Positions 34,420-46,338 are shown, counted from the stretch's first letter. The stretch: 64,000 bases of DNA from Ianthella basta (GCA_964019415.1 OZ025871.1:4804129-4868128), one strand, 5' to 3'. The notes: generated from the sequence alone by a model not told the origin. Numbers and translations are program-made.

Positions 34420-36773
34420 GTGCTATACAGTAAGATTGGGTTAGTCTCTATGTGGTCATCCAGTTGAACTCAAATAGCTTGTTCTTTGTTCTTGGTTCCC
34501 ACTTGAATGGCCCCATAGTAACTGGATAGTGACAATGTAATTATTCATTCCCGTCAGCTGTGTGTCTGTGCACCAAAAGCCTCCAAATTAGTCTCTCTTC
34601 CTCTCCTGACCTCCCTTCCTTGGGTGAGAAAGACGTGCCCTCAACTCCCTCTCAACCCATGCACACTGCTCTCCTGTACTTGCCAGATGATATGTCACAT
34701 GGGCTCTTCATTAACCTGGCAACATCACTTGATTGCTTCCCTGCCTCCATCTGTAAGACCTCCTTCATCCCACTTGACGTCTCATGGTGACCTTTATCTT
34801 GTGACCATTTTTAAATTGATGCATTGTTCTATTCTTTCCTCCTTGCATCTTCCCCTCATGTTCACACCTCACACAGTGAAGTGTAGTTATATTTTTCTCA
34901 AGCCTTTGCTATCTGTAGCTTGTTTACCTTTCTGATCTGTGGATCATTCAACTAGAATGCCGTTCTGACACTAAGTGGCAGACATGGCTGCAGTCCAGTC
35001 ACTCTGTCACAATCCAGTCCTGAGCTAGGCATGTTCCCTGCTACATGGGCAAGCAAGAAAGCTCATTGTTGGGTTGTGGTGTACAGAACAAACTGAGCAG
35101 TTGCCTTGCTTCTAGTGCACTAAATGTTGCTAGGTTACCACCAAGGAGATGTGCAAGTTGTCCACGGAGGGTAGAGATAATGGAGGTCAGGCAGAAGGTA
35201 CTGAGTTGTACCATAAGTCAGTGCCCTAGGCTCACAATCCCCCATTTGATGCACTTGATGGATGGTGTTTGTGGTAGGAGCTCACATAGACTTGTTCACT
35301 AATGTAGCTACAATAGCAGGTACGTAACAATATTGGTGAGACTCCGACTGTTGGCTACGTACATAGAGCTTTATTCATTTTGATTCCCTAGGACTGTAGG
35401 ATGGTAATGTACTTTTCTATAGTCTAAGTCACTTTATCGCCCTCTAGTTGTCATTATAGTGCTGTGTTAACTTCACACCGTCCTCACTCCCCCACCTAGG
35501 CCTCCTATCCTGTGTTATGTATGTGTTGTCTAGTGCCTTGTGGGGTCAGTTTGCTGAGCTGTAATGACTCACTGTTTGACCTGTGTACCCCACTTCAGTG
35601 GTCCCATGACTGGAGAGTAGCAATGTATGCGTCCACATCAGCTGTGTCTGTGTACAGCAATCAGTTGTGGTTACTCCAAAGTAGTCTCTCTGTATGCCTC
35701 TGCAGACTTTCCTTTAACTGTTGTCAAACAACTGTGTATGAACAACTAGCACTCTATTGCTTCTTGTCTTCCCTGGCAACCCTACCATACACTTGATGTC
35801 ACATCACACTCTACGTGGACTTCAACTCTGCCACTTTTCACCATGTCAATCTCTTCATTTGCACTGCTACTGCCATACTCCTTGCTTCCACCACTTTACA
35901 ATGGTTTTATTTACATGATGGCTCATCTATGTACTGCCCTTTTCAAACCTTTCATCTCCACCTCTAACAATCTCTCTGTATGATGTTCTGCAAATTCCCA
36001 ACTCCCACAGCCATACTTTATAGGGTGACACTACCATTGCATTATTTCCATCATCTCTTTTGTATGGACACTCTTCGTCTCCCAACAGTTCTTCACTGCA
36101 TCAACTGTTGTCATTGAATGACTGTTTCTGTCTCTCCATTAATTCAACCTCACTTAAACTCCTGCAGGTAGACAATCTTCCTCACTTGTTCTTTACATTT
36201 CCCATTTCCACAGTACACTTGGTAGGCTCTCTGCCAATCACCACAGATTTATCTTCACTCACTTCATACCAGTTAACCTGTGCTTCATCACTAATTCATA
36301 ACCTTGCAACATTAACTCCAGCTCAAGTGTTCTTCTGCCTGTGTGATCAACACTGAGTGTGCCATTACCACCTGCACCAGACAGCTATCTAGTCTAACTC
36401 CTCCCTCATAGCATGCCCTAAATCTTCTCCCACTATCATGTCAGGAATGATGCCAAAGAGCCTGTATATTGAAGGTTGCATGAGCCACTCCTACCTCAGA
36501 CCCACAGTTGACAACAGATGACTTCATGTAATGCTAAGTGTTTTGTTGTTCAGTGTGGTCATGTTTATACAATGTTCATCATTCCTCGGTCATTTGGTGT
36601 TTGCCAGAATGATCCTTCTATTTGTAGCATATTGTGTCCTTCATTGGCTTGCTGACTGTGATTCAGTTGGATAGTGGATAGGTTTCTACCTGTCCTGTTA
36701 CCTTACATACACTGTGTAGACTGCAGAGAGTGTGTGTGGGATGCTTACTAGATCTAATCATGCCATTCTTTAG
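34420..36773 (+). repeat. Older diverged remnant of a fourth unit, otherwise intronic
   Basis: Fragments resemble parts of the tandem unit: the CTC-rich block with TTTCTCAAGCC at about 34890, and the post-RT block near 36490 (CTCCTACCT...TGATGACTT) matching 19165-19260. No intact j or k exon is present. The remainder has no feature I can name. Confidence 0.4.
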
Positions 36774-36866
36774 AGTGGAGTAGCAGAGGATGGCCTTAAG
36801 CTGGAGGAGCTTGAAGGAAAACTGGCTGGACATGGGAGGCTGAAGAAGTTGAGATTTCAATTTTTT
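36774..36866 (+). CDS. LRR-like exon, gene A
   Basis: 93 bp, acceptor CTTTAG, donor GTAAGT at 36867, phase 0 to 0. It encodes SGVAEDGLKLEELEGKLAGH then GRLKKLRFQFF, a helix plus LRR strand pattern. It fits directly after any k exon. It is present once in the window; the second copy of the downstream region (from 44970) lacks it. Confidence 0.65.
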
Positions 36867-37371
36867 GTAAGTTCCATCTCTTCAGCAGTTGTACTCTGCA
36901 TATTGACTCCAAATCACTCTGGTCCCACAAGGGTACCGTAGCTAACATTGTACCAGTATTGGATTAGTGGGCCTCAGTTGCTTGTGTCAAGAGGTGCACT
37001 TTGTTGTAGCTGCTTCCCTGAAATGTCTGTCTTGTATGCACTGTCTTGTGCACAGGTAGTGTTATGTGTTCTATTGAGCAGAGCATAAGACATAACACTG
37101 GCAGTGTTATGTCTGCACTGCTCTTCCCCTCTTGCCCATGTAGTTGTATGGCTTGTTACTTATGCCACCAGTTATTGGTTAGCTGGTTGTATGAGGCACA
37201 CAGATACTAGTCTTGAGCCGATCTTTTGACTTGACTAATTTTGATATTGTGAGGTGAATGCCACGTGATGGATTCACAGTATAGTCATGTCACTACATCA
37301 CTAAATGGACAGTAACAACTACAATAATGGCATGTTTACCACTCTTTGCTTCGTGACTGAAAATCATTGTG

Positions 37372-37546
37372 AAGTGAAACCTGTCTAAGACAGCCAACTG
37401 TGGGCCAATTCTAACTGACCTGTATAGACGGGTGGCTATCTATAGAGGTAGATTACAATGCTTTAGTGCTATTTGTGGCCAGGGATGGTGGCTGTTTTTG
37501 AGAGGTGGCTGCCTAACTCAGTGATGATCTTAGACAGGTTCCACTG
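37372..37546. mobile_element. Mariner-like MITE, copy 1
   Basis: About 175 bp. The inverted ends are AGTGAAACCTGTCTAAGA and, at the right, TCTTAGACAGGTTCCACTG. TA follows the right end. It is closely related to 53262-53437. Non-coding. Confidence 0.75.
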
Positions 37547-37618
37547 TATTTACTCAGTATGCATCAAAGCAATGTCACATGACTTCTGTACAATCTGATT
37601 GGTCCTTTGTATTTGCAG

Positions 37619-37719
37619 TATTATAGCCTAGTCTCCACCCCTGTGTTAGCCATTGTAGAGGAAGTGGAGCTAGGAATGAGGCTACACAGACACATGCACA
37701 TGCAGTTCTTATGGTTCAG
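37619..37719 (+). CDS. Putative exon, gene A
   Basis: Acceptor TTTGCAG, candidate donor GTATAC at 37720, 101 bp, phase 0 to 2. It encodes YYSLVSTPVLAIVEEVELGM and RLHRHMHMQFLWF. An alternative donor at 37749 (GTAGTG) gives phase 1. Neither fits the phase-0 exon at 38431, so a small exon is missing from my model or this call is partly wrong. Confidence 0.5.
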
Positions 37720-38430
37720 GTATACTGGCTCCAACAGACTATTGTCAGGTAGTGACTGTGTACATCATGCACCAGTTAACCATCACATTCTACATTCAAT
37801 CCACGCTGCATTGATGGAGGTGGTCAAATGTATTATTTGTGATGACCTAAAGCACTCTGTGTACACTATAGTGATGTGACTCTGACAGGACTTGATGAGC
37901 TGTGTATCAGTGTAGTCCTCTGGCTGTGTCTGACCACATTACATTTCATTCCAACATGTTCAGCTCTAGACATGGTGCGGACTTGGCATGTGTGCTCATC
38001 TGCTTGCATGGTATTGTCTCACAGGTGGCTCTCACTTTAGTTGCGTTTAATGTGCAGTAGTTGACGTAGCTCCAAATGGAAGCCATCACTGAGTAGACCA
38101 TGCACAATAATGTGCGCACACTCATTGCTGTCAGACAGAAGATGGAACAGTCTTGTTTCACACTCCATTCATGCAATGTGACTTCATTGCAGTATGACAT
38201 TGTGTTGTTGTTACTACTAATGTGCCATGTGTGGTGGGAAGTAATATACTTGATATTCTGTCACTCTGTGGCTGTCACACTAAGTTGTTGCTACAACATG
38301 GCTCATTTGTCTGTGCAGTGACAGTGACATCTAACACACATTCTGAACTTTTCACTTTGTGTACACATTTGATATACGTATAGCTTAATAAGTTGTTGTG
38401 TTCTGTACTGTTTACTGTTCACTCCTGCAG

Positions 38431-38647
38431 CCATCAGTACCACAAACGCTTGTACACAAGTTTGGAGTGGCAGCTGTGAGAGGAGTTGTCAGGAACAAGA
38501 ACATTACAGAGTTCCAACTGGAGCCTTGTACCCACAACCAACAGGTAGTGGATGGTATACTAGCACAACTCACAGCAGATGAGAGGAGGAAGTTGGAAGT
38601 TGGACGAGATCTGTTTGGGTGTCCCTCCATTGAGCTCTGTCCAGTTG
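38431..38647 (+). CDS. LRR-type exon, gene A copy
   Basis: 217 bp, acceptor CTGCAG, donor GTGAGT at 38648, phase 0 to 1. It encodes LVHKFGVAAVRGVVRNKNIT, strand EFQLEPCTHNQQVV, then LTADERRKLEVGRDLFGCPS and ELCPVG. RNKNITEFQLE parallels QNKTMTKLVL of the j exons, so it is another LRR-type module. Residues CTHN, LE and LFGC are replaced in the copy at 45483 although neighbouring sequence is nearly unchanged. Confidence 0.8.
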
Positions 38648-39282
38648 GTGAGTGGTGCATAGTCAGTCTCCTCATGCAGTGTCTGTGCTGTGTCTGTCAA
38701 GTCCTCAGTCAGTTGTATCAGAGAAGCAGCACCTCATTCCCCAGCTGGCTGTGCTGGGTTGGGTGGGGCTAGCTCTCTCTTGTGTGTGAACCCTGTATCA
38801 CCTGTAGGTGGTGAAGTGAGCTTCTTGCTTGACTGCCTTGAACTGCAGTGCTGTCATTACTACATGAGTGGGCATGTGTAGCTCCCAATGTACATGTATC
38901 AGGACCTACATTGCTGCCTGAATGCTGTAGTGCAGTCAGTTGAGGTGTAGTAGAGTGCAGATATGCTACTAGATATCTACTAGATATGGTGGTATTGTCC
39001 TAACACTTGAGCACTAATTTATGGATCCAATAAGAGATTTATCCCTCGTGTGTGTAAGGTATGTAAGTACATTACTGTGTGTGGTTAGACTTTGGAATAC
39101 ATTCCCATTGTGTGCAAGGAGATATCCTTATTCATCCCAGTCACTCAAGCACACCACCTTCCCCTCTTGCCCTGTGTGTCTGTCTGTTCACATGCTGTGG
39201 TGTTTGGTCACCTCCTGTAGAGTGAGCCTCATGTAGTGAGATGTCCACTTTCTCTGTCCTTGTCTGTTTCACTCACACACAG

Positions 39283-39368
39283 GTGACACCTCATCAGGTG
39301 ATGCTCCTCACTCAACAGGTTCCCAGCCAGCTGATGAGGACACAGCGATGGAGCTGGACAGGACTGAG
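39283..39368 (+). CDS. Linker exon, gene A copy
   Basis: 86 bp, acceptor ACACAG, donor GTCAGT at 39369, phase 1 to 0. It encodes GDTSSGDAPHSTGSQPADED then TAMELDRTE, a hydrophilic, probably disordered linker. The copy at 46339 is almost identical. Confidence 0.72.
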
Positions 39369-40490
39369 GTCAGTGACATTTCAGAGAGCAGTCTACATTG
39401 TACCATTTCCAACACAATGCCACAGTTGTCCAGTAGAGCCTGCCCTGTCCTTTGCCCTCCTTGTCCTGTCCTGCATGGTGTCTGCAATGTGACTGTTTAC
39501 CTGTACATTGTCTAACTTGTCCTGTGAGTCCTTATACTGGACAGACTGGGACATACTCAGGACATCACTCATACATACATACACTTTAATCAGTTGCTAA
39601 CTAGTTGAGCTGCAATTCTCAGTTCTCAGTTATTATTCATCAGCTACTGTACCTTTGTTTATGGTTCATACTTTAGCACCAGTTGTCACTGGTTATGTAA
39701 TGCCAGCCCTCACATGATCCTTCACATGGCAAGTAGACTAACAAGATGGACAAAGAGATTGGTACTCTCTCAAACTCTTTTGTTAGTGATTTTACGTGTG
39801 TACTATGTTTTGTTTCATGAGATACTGCACATGTATAGTGATCACTGATCTTCCCAATGATTGGACCCATTCCCATTCCAACTGTTCACTGACCAGTTGT
39901 CAGGTTTACTGCCAGTTATTACAGTACCAGTTACCAGTTATGGTCCACTGAGTTCACAGCTCTACATACTGTTTGTCTTCATTGGATGTGGACATCCTCT
40001 GTGTGTCCCCTCGCAAGCACGTCCACCCTAGTTCTAGCTGTCTCTGTCTGTCTAGACATTACTAAGACACGTGGTACTCTATGCATGGACTCTACTGGAT
40101 CCCTTGGATTGGTCAGGTGCTCTTTGACAAGTGCAGGCAGTCATTTGGAACACCATTGCCGCTGTCTCAGTGTCTCAGTGCCTCCACATTGTGCAATAAT
40201 GCCTATTTTGTCTCTGCCGTGCTACTCCTAACATAATCCCTTTCACTGCTAAACCACCTGCCTGCTGGTGCAGTCTGCACAGGTCACTAGTCAAGGCAAA
40301 TAGGAGTGTTGTGTGGTTCTTGTCAATGTGTGCCACTCCATTGTATTAGCAGTGGTGTTGAGTGATAAGGTGCTGCAGTGACATCTGCAGACAACATGTT
40401 TGTGTTGATGTTGTGTGCTGAAGGGTGGATACACCTATAGCCTCAGTGAGCATGCAGTGTTGCCTCCCTCCCCACCTCACATCACTACAG

Positions 40491-40602
40491 GACTCCTCTG
40501 TGAGACAGACCCCCTGCCAGTCAGTGAGGAGCCAAGTGGGAGCCTTCCCCACTGGAGCTGCAGTGGGAGGTGATGGGGGAGCAGTGGACACACCCACACA
40601 AG
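40491..40602 (+). CDS. Linker exon, gene A copy
   Basis: 112 bp, acceptor CTACAG, donor GTACAG at 40603, phase 0 to 1. It encodes DSSVRQTPCQSVRSQVGAFP then a glycine-rich end GGDGGAVDTPTQ. Paralogue at 50500. Phase 0 in matches the phase-0 end of 39283. Confidence 0.72.
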
Positions 40603-41817
40603 GTACAGTAGAGAGTGGGTGGACATGTGTGTTGAGACTTGGGTGCAGCGAGTGATTGATCGTTTTCATTAGCAGTATTCCAACTATTTGGCTTTGTTTT
40701 CACTGCTGATCCGCTTCCCTCATAATATGTATATAATCTGAGTTCACTGCCTACTAGTGAGTGATATGCTTTGTTTGATAATTTAACCCGACTGGAAGCC
40801 TACTGTCACATAGTCTGTGTGGAGGGAGTAGTTCATCCTATTCCATAGCTATGGTAAATAGCTCCTCTAAAAGATGCTAACTGAACCTTTTAACTAATTG
40901 TTCCGGTATGGTCAGGATTGCCTGTGCAATGATGGCAGCAAACCACTATTGTACTGGCAGTTTTGCTAGGAGTGATGCCATGCAAGGTAGTTATACTATG
41001 ATGTATTGGACATCACTTTATACGTATATGGATGGCCACCTACTCCATAAATATTAGATAATGTCAGTCTTAAGCTCTGTACCCTTGGCCAGTACAACCA
41101 GCAACCTACTGGAGAGACAACTACTTGTCTTCACTGTAGTTATCAATGTAGCTAATGAGATACAACCTCTGTTGACAGTAGTGCCCAGAAAAGGGTGCAC
41201 AGTGGCTTCACTTTGCCTGGAGACAGGTGCCCCAGCGGTCCTGTATCTGGTTTCTAGTGGGTTTCCCATTCTTCATTTCCTATGTTACAAGCTGTTTTCA
41301 GGATGGCAGACATCAGTGAAAGTGTTCACAGTGCCACTGCCAACCTAGCTCACTTAGGCACTGTGTTTGTGCACAGACAGACATTGTTAGCTATGCACAT
41401 ATTTTAATGTCATCTCAAATGGTTATTCTACAAATTTACTAAGCAGCGTCACTATAGTACATATGTACAAATTTACTAAGCAGCAAGTGTCACTATAGTG
41501 CCTCGATCCCTTCAGTGGTACAATCCACACTCAGGCACTCAGGCTAACAGTTGGATCTAGAGCCAAGAACTGCTAGACATGTTTATGTTGAGCTACACCT
41601 TGCTCACTGGTGTGTATTATATTTTCAGTCTATCCATTGCTACACTAGTACATACATAGATGTCTGCACTGCACTGTACATACCTAGTATATGTTGTATA
41701 CGTAAATACAGTATGTTTTTGTTTGGTTCGTCATTACACAAGTTCTTATAGTATATGACTGCATTATAATTATGCTAATTGATTGATATACTATTTTACT
41801 CGATGCATTGTTTACAG

Positions 41818-41870
41818 GTTACCCATTCAGAGTGGATGACTGGGACAACATGGAAGACGAAATTGGCAAG
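41818..41870 (+). CDS. Short acidic exon, gene A
   Basis: 53 bp, acceptor TTACAG, donor GTCACT at 41871, phase 1 to 0. It encodes YPFRVDDWDNMEDEIGK. I chose this donor because it joins in frame to the terminal exon at 42222; reading on in this frame would stop within 30 codons. Another frame is open to 42006 (ending ICDIVEIAIDYH), so an alternative terminal exon is possible. Confidence 0.5.
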
Positions 41871-42221
41871 GTCACTTTTGAAACAAATGAGAGACACCTT
41901 ACTCAGTGTGGAATATATTCTATCACTCTGTGGAGAGGGAGAGGTCTCCAGCAGTTTTGATGATGTCATATGTGACATAGTTGAAATAGCCATTGATTAT
42001 CACTAGGGACAGCTGTCTGTGTTTGAACTACATGGAGGGCTGACCACACAGAACATTACTGTAGTGATGTGTGATTACATAATCCCCTTCATTAATACAA
42101 TTGCAAGACCTAGCTAGACTGAAGTCTACTAGTGCAGTATTCCAGATTTGATCACGCTTTTGCATGATGACTTGTCATGATTACTGCAATATTCTTCTGT
42201 CCTCCTATCTCTTATATACAG

Positions 42222-42512
42222 TACAACCCTTCCTTGCTCAGTCAAGGATTATTTTCTCCTGAGGAGCTTTTCAGCATGGGCATGCCTCTGCTTGCAGGAG
42301 ACGAATCTCTTTCTGCACTTCCTCCAGATTGTTTCATCCCCAGTCAATCCCTTCCTTCTCCTAGTGAAGTAGGCTCCGCTCTGTCTGATGATGTCCCTGG
42401 TCCCTCAGGACTGTCTATCATACCCCAACTCAACACCAACACTGGAAAGAGCGGGAAAAGACCTGCTGATCACAAGGCTGCCAACAGCAGTCCAGCCAAG
42501 CGACAACAATGA
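42222..42512 (+). CDS. C-terminal exon, gene A
   Basis: Acceptor TATACAG, phase 0, TGA at 42510-42512. It encodes 96 residues. The start is acidic/hydrophobic (GLFSPEELFSMGMPLLAGDE), then serine/proline-rich, then DDVPGPSGLS. It ends with basic clusters SGKRPADHK and SPAKRQQ that resemble a bipartite nuclear localisation signal. The DVPGPSGL motif and the KR tail recur in the terminal exon of the second cassette (53985). Immediately after the stop, a strong donor (GTGAGT at 42523) lies in phase 1. Confidence 0.65.
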   Translation, partial: YNPSLLSQGLFSPEELFSMGMPLLAGDESLSALPPDCFIPSQSLPSPSEVGSALSDDVPGPSGLSIIPQLNTNTGKSGKRPADHKAANSSPAKRQQ

Positions 42513-42840
42513 GACACCACAGGTGAGTCTGTTTGGGAGGGAGCATTCAGAGCCAGACTGCCTTGTAGGCAAACAGTTCTAGCAGCTGTTCTCTTCCCAT
42601 GTACATAGGCCAACCCTTGCCTGCATCACTGTGGTCACTATTGGAATGGCAGGGTAGAGTAGTGCACACATTGTTAGCCAGACATGAACAATGAGCTGTG
42701 CACTGTGCTGTGGACTCCTGTACATGTGTTGGCCTAGACTGTGGGTATTGCTTGCTTTGGCCATGGTTGCACAATTGGCTGTAGGATTTCTATGATGGCC
42801 GCAGTATGCACGCACTATGATTGTACATTATGTACTGCGC

Positions 42841-43032
42841 ACACATGACACTGTCACCATTGACCCAACACATGACAATGTCACCATTGGCCCAACACAT
42901 GACACTGTCACCATTGACCCAACACATGGCACTGTCACCATTGACCCAACACATGACAATGTCACCATTGACCCAACACATGGCACTGTCACCATTGACC
43001 CAACACATGGCACTGTCACCATTGACCCAACA
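42841..43032. repeat. 27-bp minisatellite (about 7 units)
   Basis: Units of the form CATGACACTGTCACCATTGA plus CCCAACA, alternating GACA and GGCA variants. The unit is divisible by three and open in several frames on both strands, giving 9-residue repeats such as HDTVTIDPT. Located in a likely 3' intron of gene A. Not supported as coding. Confidence 0.9.
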
Positions 43033-43102
43033 CACACTCTCTGTTTGGCTGTGTTTACGTTGTATCTTACTGTACATCCCTCACATTACCTTCTCCTGTT
43101 AG

Positions 43103-43229
43103 GTGGTCCTGTGACTGGTGGTATCCAACAGGTCAGTGTGTGTGGTGTTACCCTAGACGTACTCTATGACATGCTACTTGTATTCTTGTGGAGCAGTTGG
43201 TGTGTCTGGATGTCAAGTATCCACAAGAA
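43103..43229 (+). pseudogene. k-like exon with 4-bp deletion
   Basis: Acceptor TGTTAG, donor GTAAGT at 43230. It is 127 bp against 131 bp in functional k exons. The first part reads GPVTGGIQQVSVCGVTLDVL like VTLSHVPLDVV. The second part, in a shifted frame, reads VEQLVCLDVKYPQE like VEELKCVNIKDPQQ. The length difference equals the frameshift, so it is a broken k exon, located downstream of the gene A stop codon. Confidence 0.7.
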
Positions 43230-43417
43230 GTAAGTTAGGCCACTGTCAGCTACAGCTGCTGTCACCGAGTATCACCGACATGTATACCCATAGCCTCACT
43301 GTGTGTCTCATGAAGCCATTAATTATTCTTTCATTTGTTCTTGCGTCTAGAAACTGTATGTTGTCAAGTTTGTGCACTAGTTTGCATGGCTCTTTGAAGT
43401 GTGGTACTGTGGGTACC

Positions 43418-43636
<219 letters not shown>

Positions 43637-43712
43637 ATGTGTTCAAGTGTACGCATTTTGTTTAAGTTGGTGTCTTTCATTCATTTGCTGACCTCTCACC
43701 TTCTTTGTACAG

Positions 43713-43781
43713 TCCACTGGTAATGCAGCTCAAACCATCATGGATCACAAGACCTGGGCTGCCTCAGTGCAGGAGAGCTAA
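43713..43781 (+). CDS. Possible alternative 3' exon, gene A
   Basis: Acceptor GTACAG, phase 0, encoding STGNAAQTIMDHKTWAASVQ and ES then TAA. The phase fits a k-type exon. The same sequence context after a TG array exists at 58115, where the frame is not conserved, so this may be only 3' UTR. Confidence 0.35.
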   Translation, partial: STGNAAQTIMDHKTWAASVQES

Positions 43782-44160
43782 TGACATGATTGCCAAGGAT
43801 AATTTCTTACCTGTTACTAGACTTAGCTGCACCAAAGTTTGCAATACTCCATGTTGAGATTTTATTGTATCATTTTTTGCAGTTGTTTGCATGACTTTTA
43901 GGGAAATGTGTGATTTCTGTGACAAAGTGACACTAGTACTAGTAATGTTTCCTTGTATTAGCTATAATGTGGTAATTGTACACTACATCTTGCAGTGTGT
44001 AGAATGGCTAGTGTGTAGGTGTAAGTGAGTGAGCATTGCATTGCATGTGCCACTTTCCTGCAAGCCAATAGCTGTAGGGACATCATACACCACATCTGTG
44101 CTGTGTGGCACTGTTTTTTGTAGGTTGTGAATGGTGAATTTTGGAACAGTAAATAAGTAT
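43782..44160 (+). other. Probable 3' UTR or downstream sequence, paralogous to 58140-58640
   Basis: Aligned by eye with 58140-58640 over most of its length. It contains the empty site (about 44060-44070) for the MITE inserted at 58436. No clear AATAAA. Confidence 0.5.
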
Positions 44161-44163
44161 TAG

Positions 44164-44262
44164 TTATAATACCTCCTTGAGGGATGTCGCTGATTTATAA
44201 GCACGAGGCCCGAGGGGGAAGTGCTTATAAATCAGCGACATCCCGAAAAAGAGGTGTTATAA
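44164..44262. repeat. Long perfect hairpin
   Basis: Arms of 24 bp, GGGATGTCGCTGATTTATAA plus GCAC at 44181-44204 and its exact complement at 44221-44244, separated by 16 bases. Outer arms TTATAATACCTCC and GAGGTGTTATAA extend it. It is followed by two imperfect copies of a GGGAGCG(T/C)GGGCGAAT block (44283, 44335). It interrupts the A copy relative to the B copy, so it is probably a MITE or foldback remnant. Confidence 0.7.
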
Positions 44263-44369
44263 GTGATTTATTTGCCGAACAAAGGGAGCGTGGGCGAATG
44301 TTAATTGGTTTCTTGCCAAATAAGGAAAGCATTAGGGAGCGCGGGCGAATCCAATGCATTTTCATTCTT

Positions 44370-44690
44370 TAGAACTAGCTAGCGAGGAGCCAAGCGAGTC
44401 AGGCAGAAACGTCGGTACGCTACACCTCCAGAAACCTCTTCCTCTACGGAGGAGACTTCTTGCCCCGCTCCTGCAATGCGATCGAAGGCGCCAACATGAC
44501 TGGTGAATCGTGGTCGGCGGAAGGTGCGCCCGACAGTATTGGAGGCGGAGGGAGCCAAGCTGGCTCAGAGGAATCTGACGGCGGGACAGCACGATGGATC
44601 GGTGATCAGCTGCGTCGGAACTGACCGTGATCTGAGACTCTGTGTTCGTTCGGTAGCTAGCTAGCTAGCTACGTACTTGAGATGTCTTTC
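44370..44690. other. CpG-rich unidentified segment
   Basis: High GC and CpG relative to surroundings. Plus-strand reading gives AKRVRQKRRYATPPETSSST then, after a stop and shift, VNRGRRKVRPTVLEAEGAKL. This looks like damaged coding sequence of unknown type, perhaps from the same insertion as the hairpin upstream. Confidence 0.3.
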
Positions 44691-45482
44691 CGACCGGGTC
44701 CTCTCGTGCGGAAGAATCGGCCACCATCGACGCACAAATTTCGTCGAATCGACAGCTATAGTACGGTAGAACGGCATCAGTTTGCTCAGTGCTTCCAATA
44801 GGATGAAGCTTAAGCTTTTTGCACCCTTTTCCATGACTGAAACTACAGTGGCACCATAGATACTCAAAACCCAACCATATTGTATGCTTCATTGAACTGT
44901 TCTTGTGTTTTGATCTGAATGCAAGCACAAGTCAAATGTATTATTTGAGATTACCTATAGCACTCTGTGTACACTATAGTGTGTGACTCTGACAGGACTT
45001 GATGAGCTGTGTATCAGTGTAGTCCTCTGGCTGTGTCTGACCACATTACATTTCATTCCAACATGTTCAGCTCTAGACATGGTGTGGACTTGGCATGTGT
45101 GCTCATCTGCTTGCATGGTATTGTCTCACAGGTGGCTCTCACTTTAGTTGCATTTAATGTAGTTGACGAAGCTCCAAGTTGAAGCAAAACGTCACACTCG
45201 TTAAGTGCTGTCTGAAACAGCCTTGTTAACTAGCCCATTCATGCAATGTGACTTCATTGCAGTATGACACTGTGGTATTGTATTGTTACTACTGATATTA
45301 ATATATGCACTTGATATTCTGCCACTCTGTGGGTCTCCCACTAAGTTGTTGCGGCAACGTTTGTTTGTGCAGTGACAGTGACATTTAGCACACATTCCAA
45401 CCATTTGTCACCATTTGTGTATAAATTCACTGTACACAATTATGTTTCTGTATTATGTACTGTTTACTGTTCACTCCTGCAG

Positions 45483-45702
45483 TCATCATCAAAACCACAA
45501 ACACTTGTACACAGGTTTGGAGTGGCAGCTGTGAGAGGAGTTGTCAGGAACAAGAACATTACAGAGTTCCAACTGGAGCCTTTTATCAAAGACCAACAGG
45601 TAGTGGATGGTATACTAGCACAACTCACAGCAGATGAGAGGAGGAAGTTCAAAGTTGGACGAGATGAATATAGATGGCCCTCCATTGAGCTCTGTCCAGT
45701 TG
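45483..45702 (+). CDS. LRR-type exon, gene B copy
   Basis: 220 bp, acceptor CTGCAG, donor GTGAGT at 45703, phase 0 to 1. Paralogue of 38431 with one extra codon at the start (SSSKPQ against PSVPQ). The strand reads EFQLEPFIKDQQVV and the later segment RRKFKVGRDEYRWPS. Every difference inside the two variable patches changes the amino acid. Frame and splice sites are intact. Confidence 0.8.
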
Positions 45703-46338
45703 GTGAGTGGTGCATAGTCAGTCTCCTCATGCAGTGTCTGTGCTGTGTCTGTCAAGTCCTCAGTCAGTTGTATCAGAGAAGCAGCACCTCATTCCCCAGC
45801 TGGCTGTGCTGGGTTGGGTGGGGCTAGCTCTCTCTTGTGTGTGAACCGTGTATCACCTGTAGGTGGTGAAGTGAGCTTCTTGCCTGACTGCCTTGAACTG
45901 CAGTGCTGTCATTACTACATGAGTGGGCATGTGTAGCACCCAATGTACATGTATCAGGACCTACATTGCTGCCTGAATGCTGTAGTGCAGTCAGTTGAGG
46001 TGTAGTAGAGTGCAGATATGCTACTAGATATCTACTAGATATGGTGGTATTGTCCTAACACTTGAGCACTAGTTTATGGATCCAAATAAGAGATTTATCC
46101 CTCGTGTGTGTAAGGCATGTAAGTACATTACTGTGTGTGGTTAGACTTTGGAATACATTCCCATTGTGTGCAAGGAGATCTCCTTATTCATCTCAGTCAC
46201 TCAAGCACACCACCTTCCCCTCTTGCCCTGTGTGTCTGTCTGTTCACATGCTGTGGTGTTTGGTCACCTCCTGTAGAGTGAGCCTCATGTAGTGAGATGT
46301 CCACTTTCTCTGTCCTTGTCTGTTTCACTCACACACAG

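Larger units (their letters stand above)
29390..34420 (+). repeat. Tandem LRR-cassette unit 3
   Basis: Landmarks are block 29579, block 30240 and TGACGTCA at 31088, then the RT relic 31830-32240, exon j 33442 and exon k 34187. The (TG)n region of the other units is missing and a RecQ-transposon fragment (32642-32815) sits there instead. After exon k the similarity to the other units' tail is lost near 34410. Confidence 0.85.
37865..40020 (+). repeat. Segmental duplication, copy A
   Basis: Nearly identical to 44970-47080, through introns and exons alike. Similarity ends near 40010, just after GTCCCCTCGCAAG, and resumes for 40365-40605 (matching 50374-50615). Apart from short indels the introns are almost unchanged, so the duplication is recent. 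Confidence 0.9.

Noticed and set aside
41818-42006. Alternative terminal exon ending ICDIVEIAIDYH
   Set aside because: It is open in phase 0, but the preceding exon ends in phase 1. Kept only as an alternative in the exon entry.
42841-43032. Possible CRISPR-like array
   Set aside because: Units are contiguous 27-bp tandem repeats without unique spacers, and the host is an animal genome.
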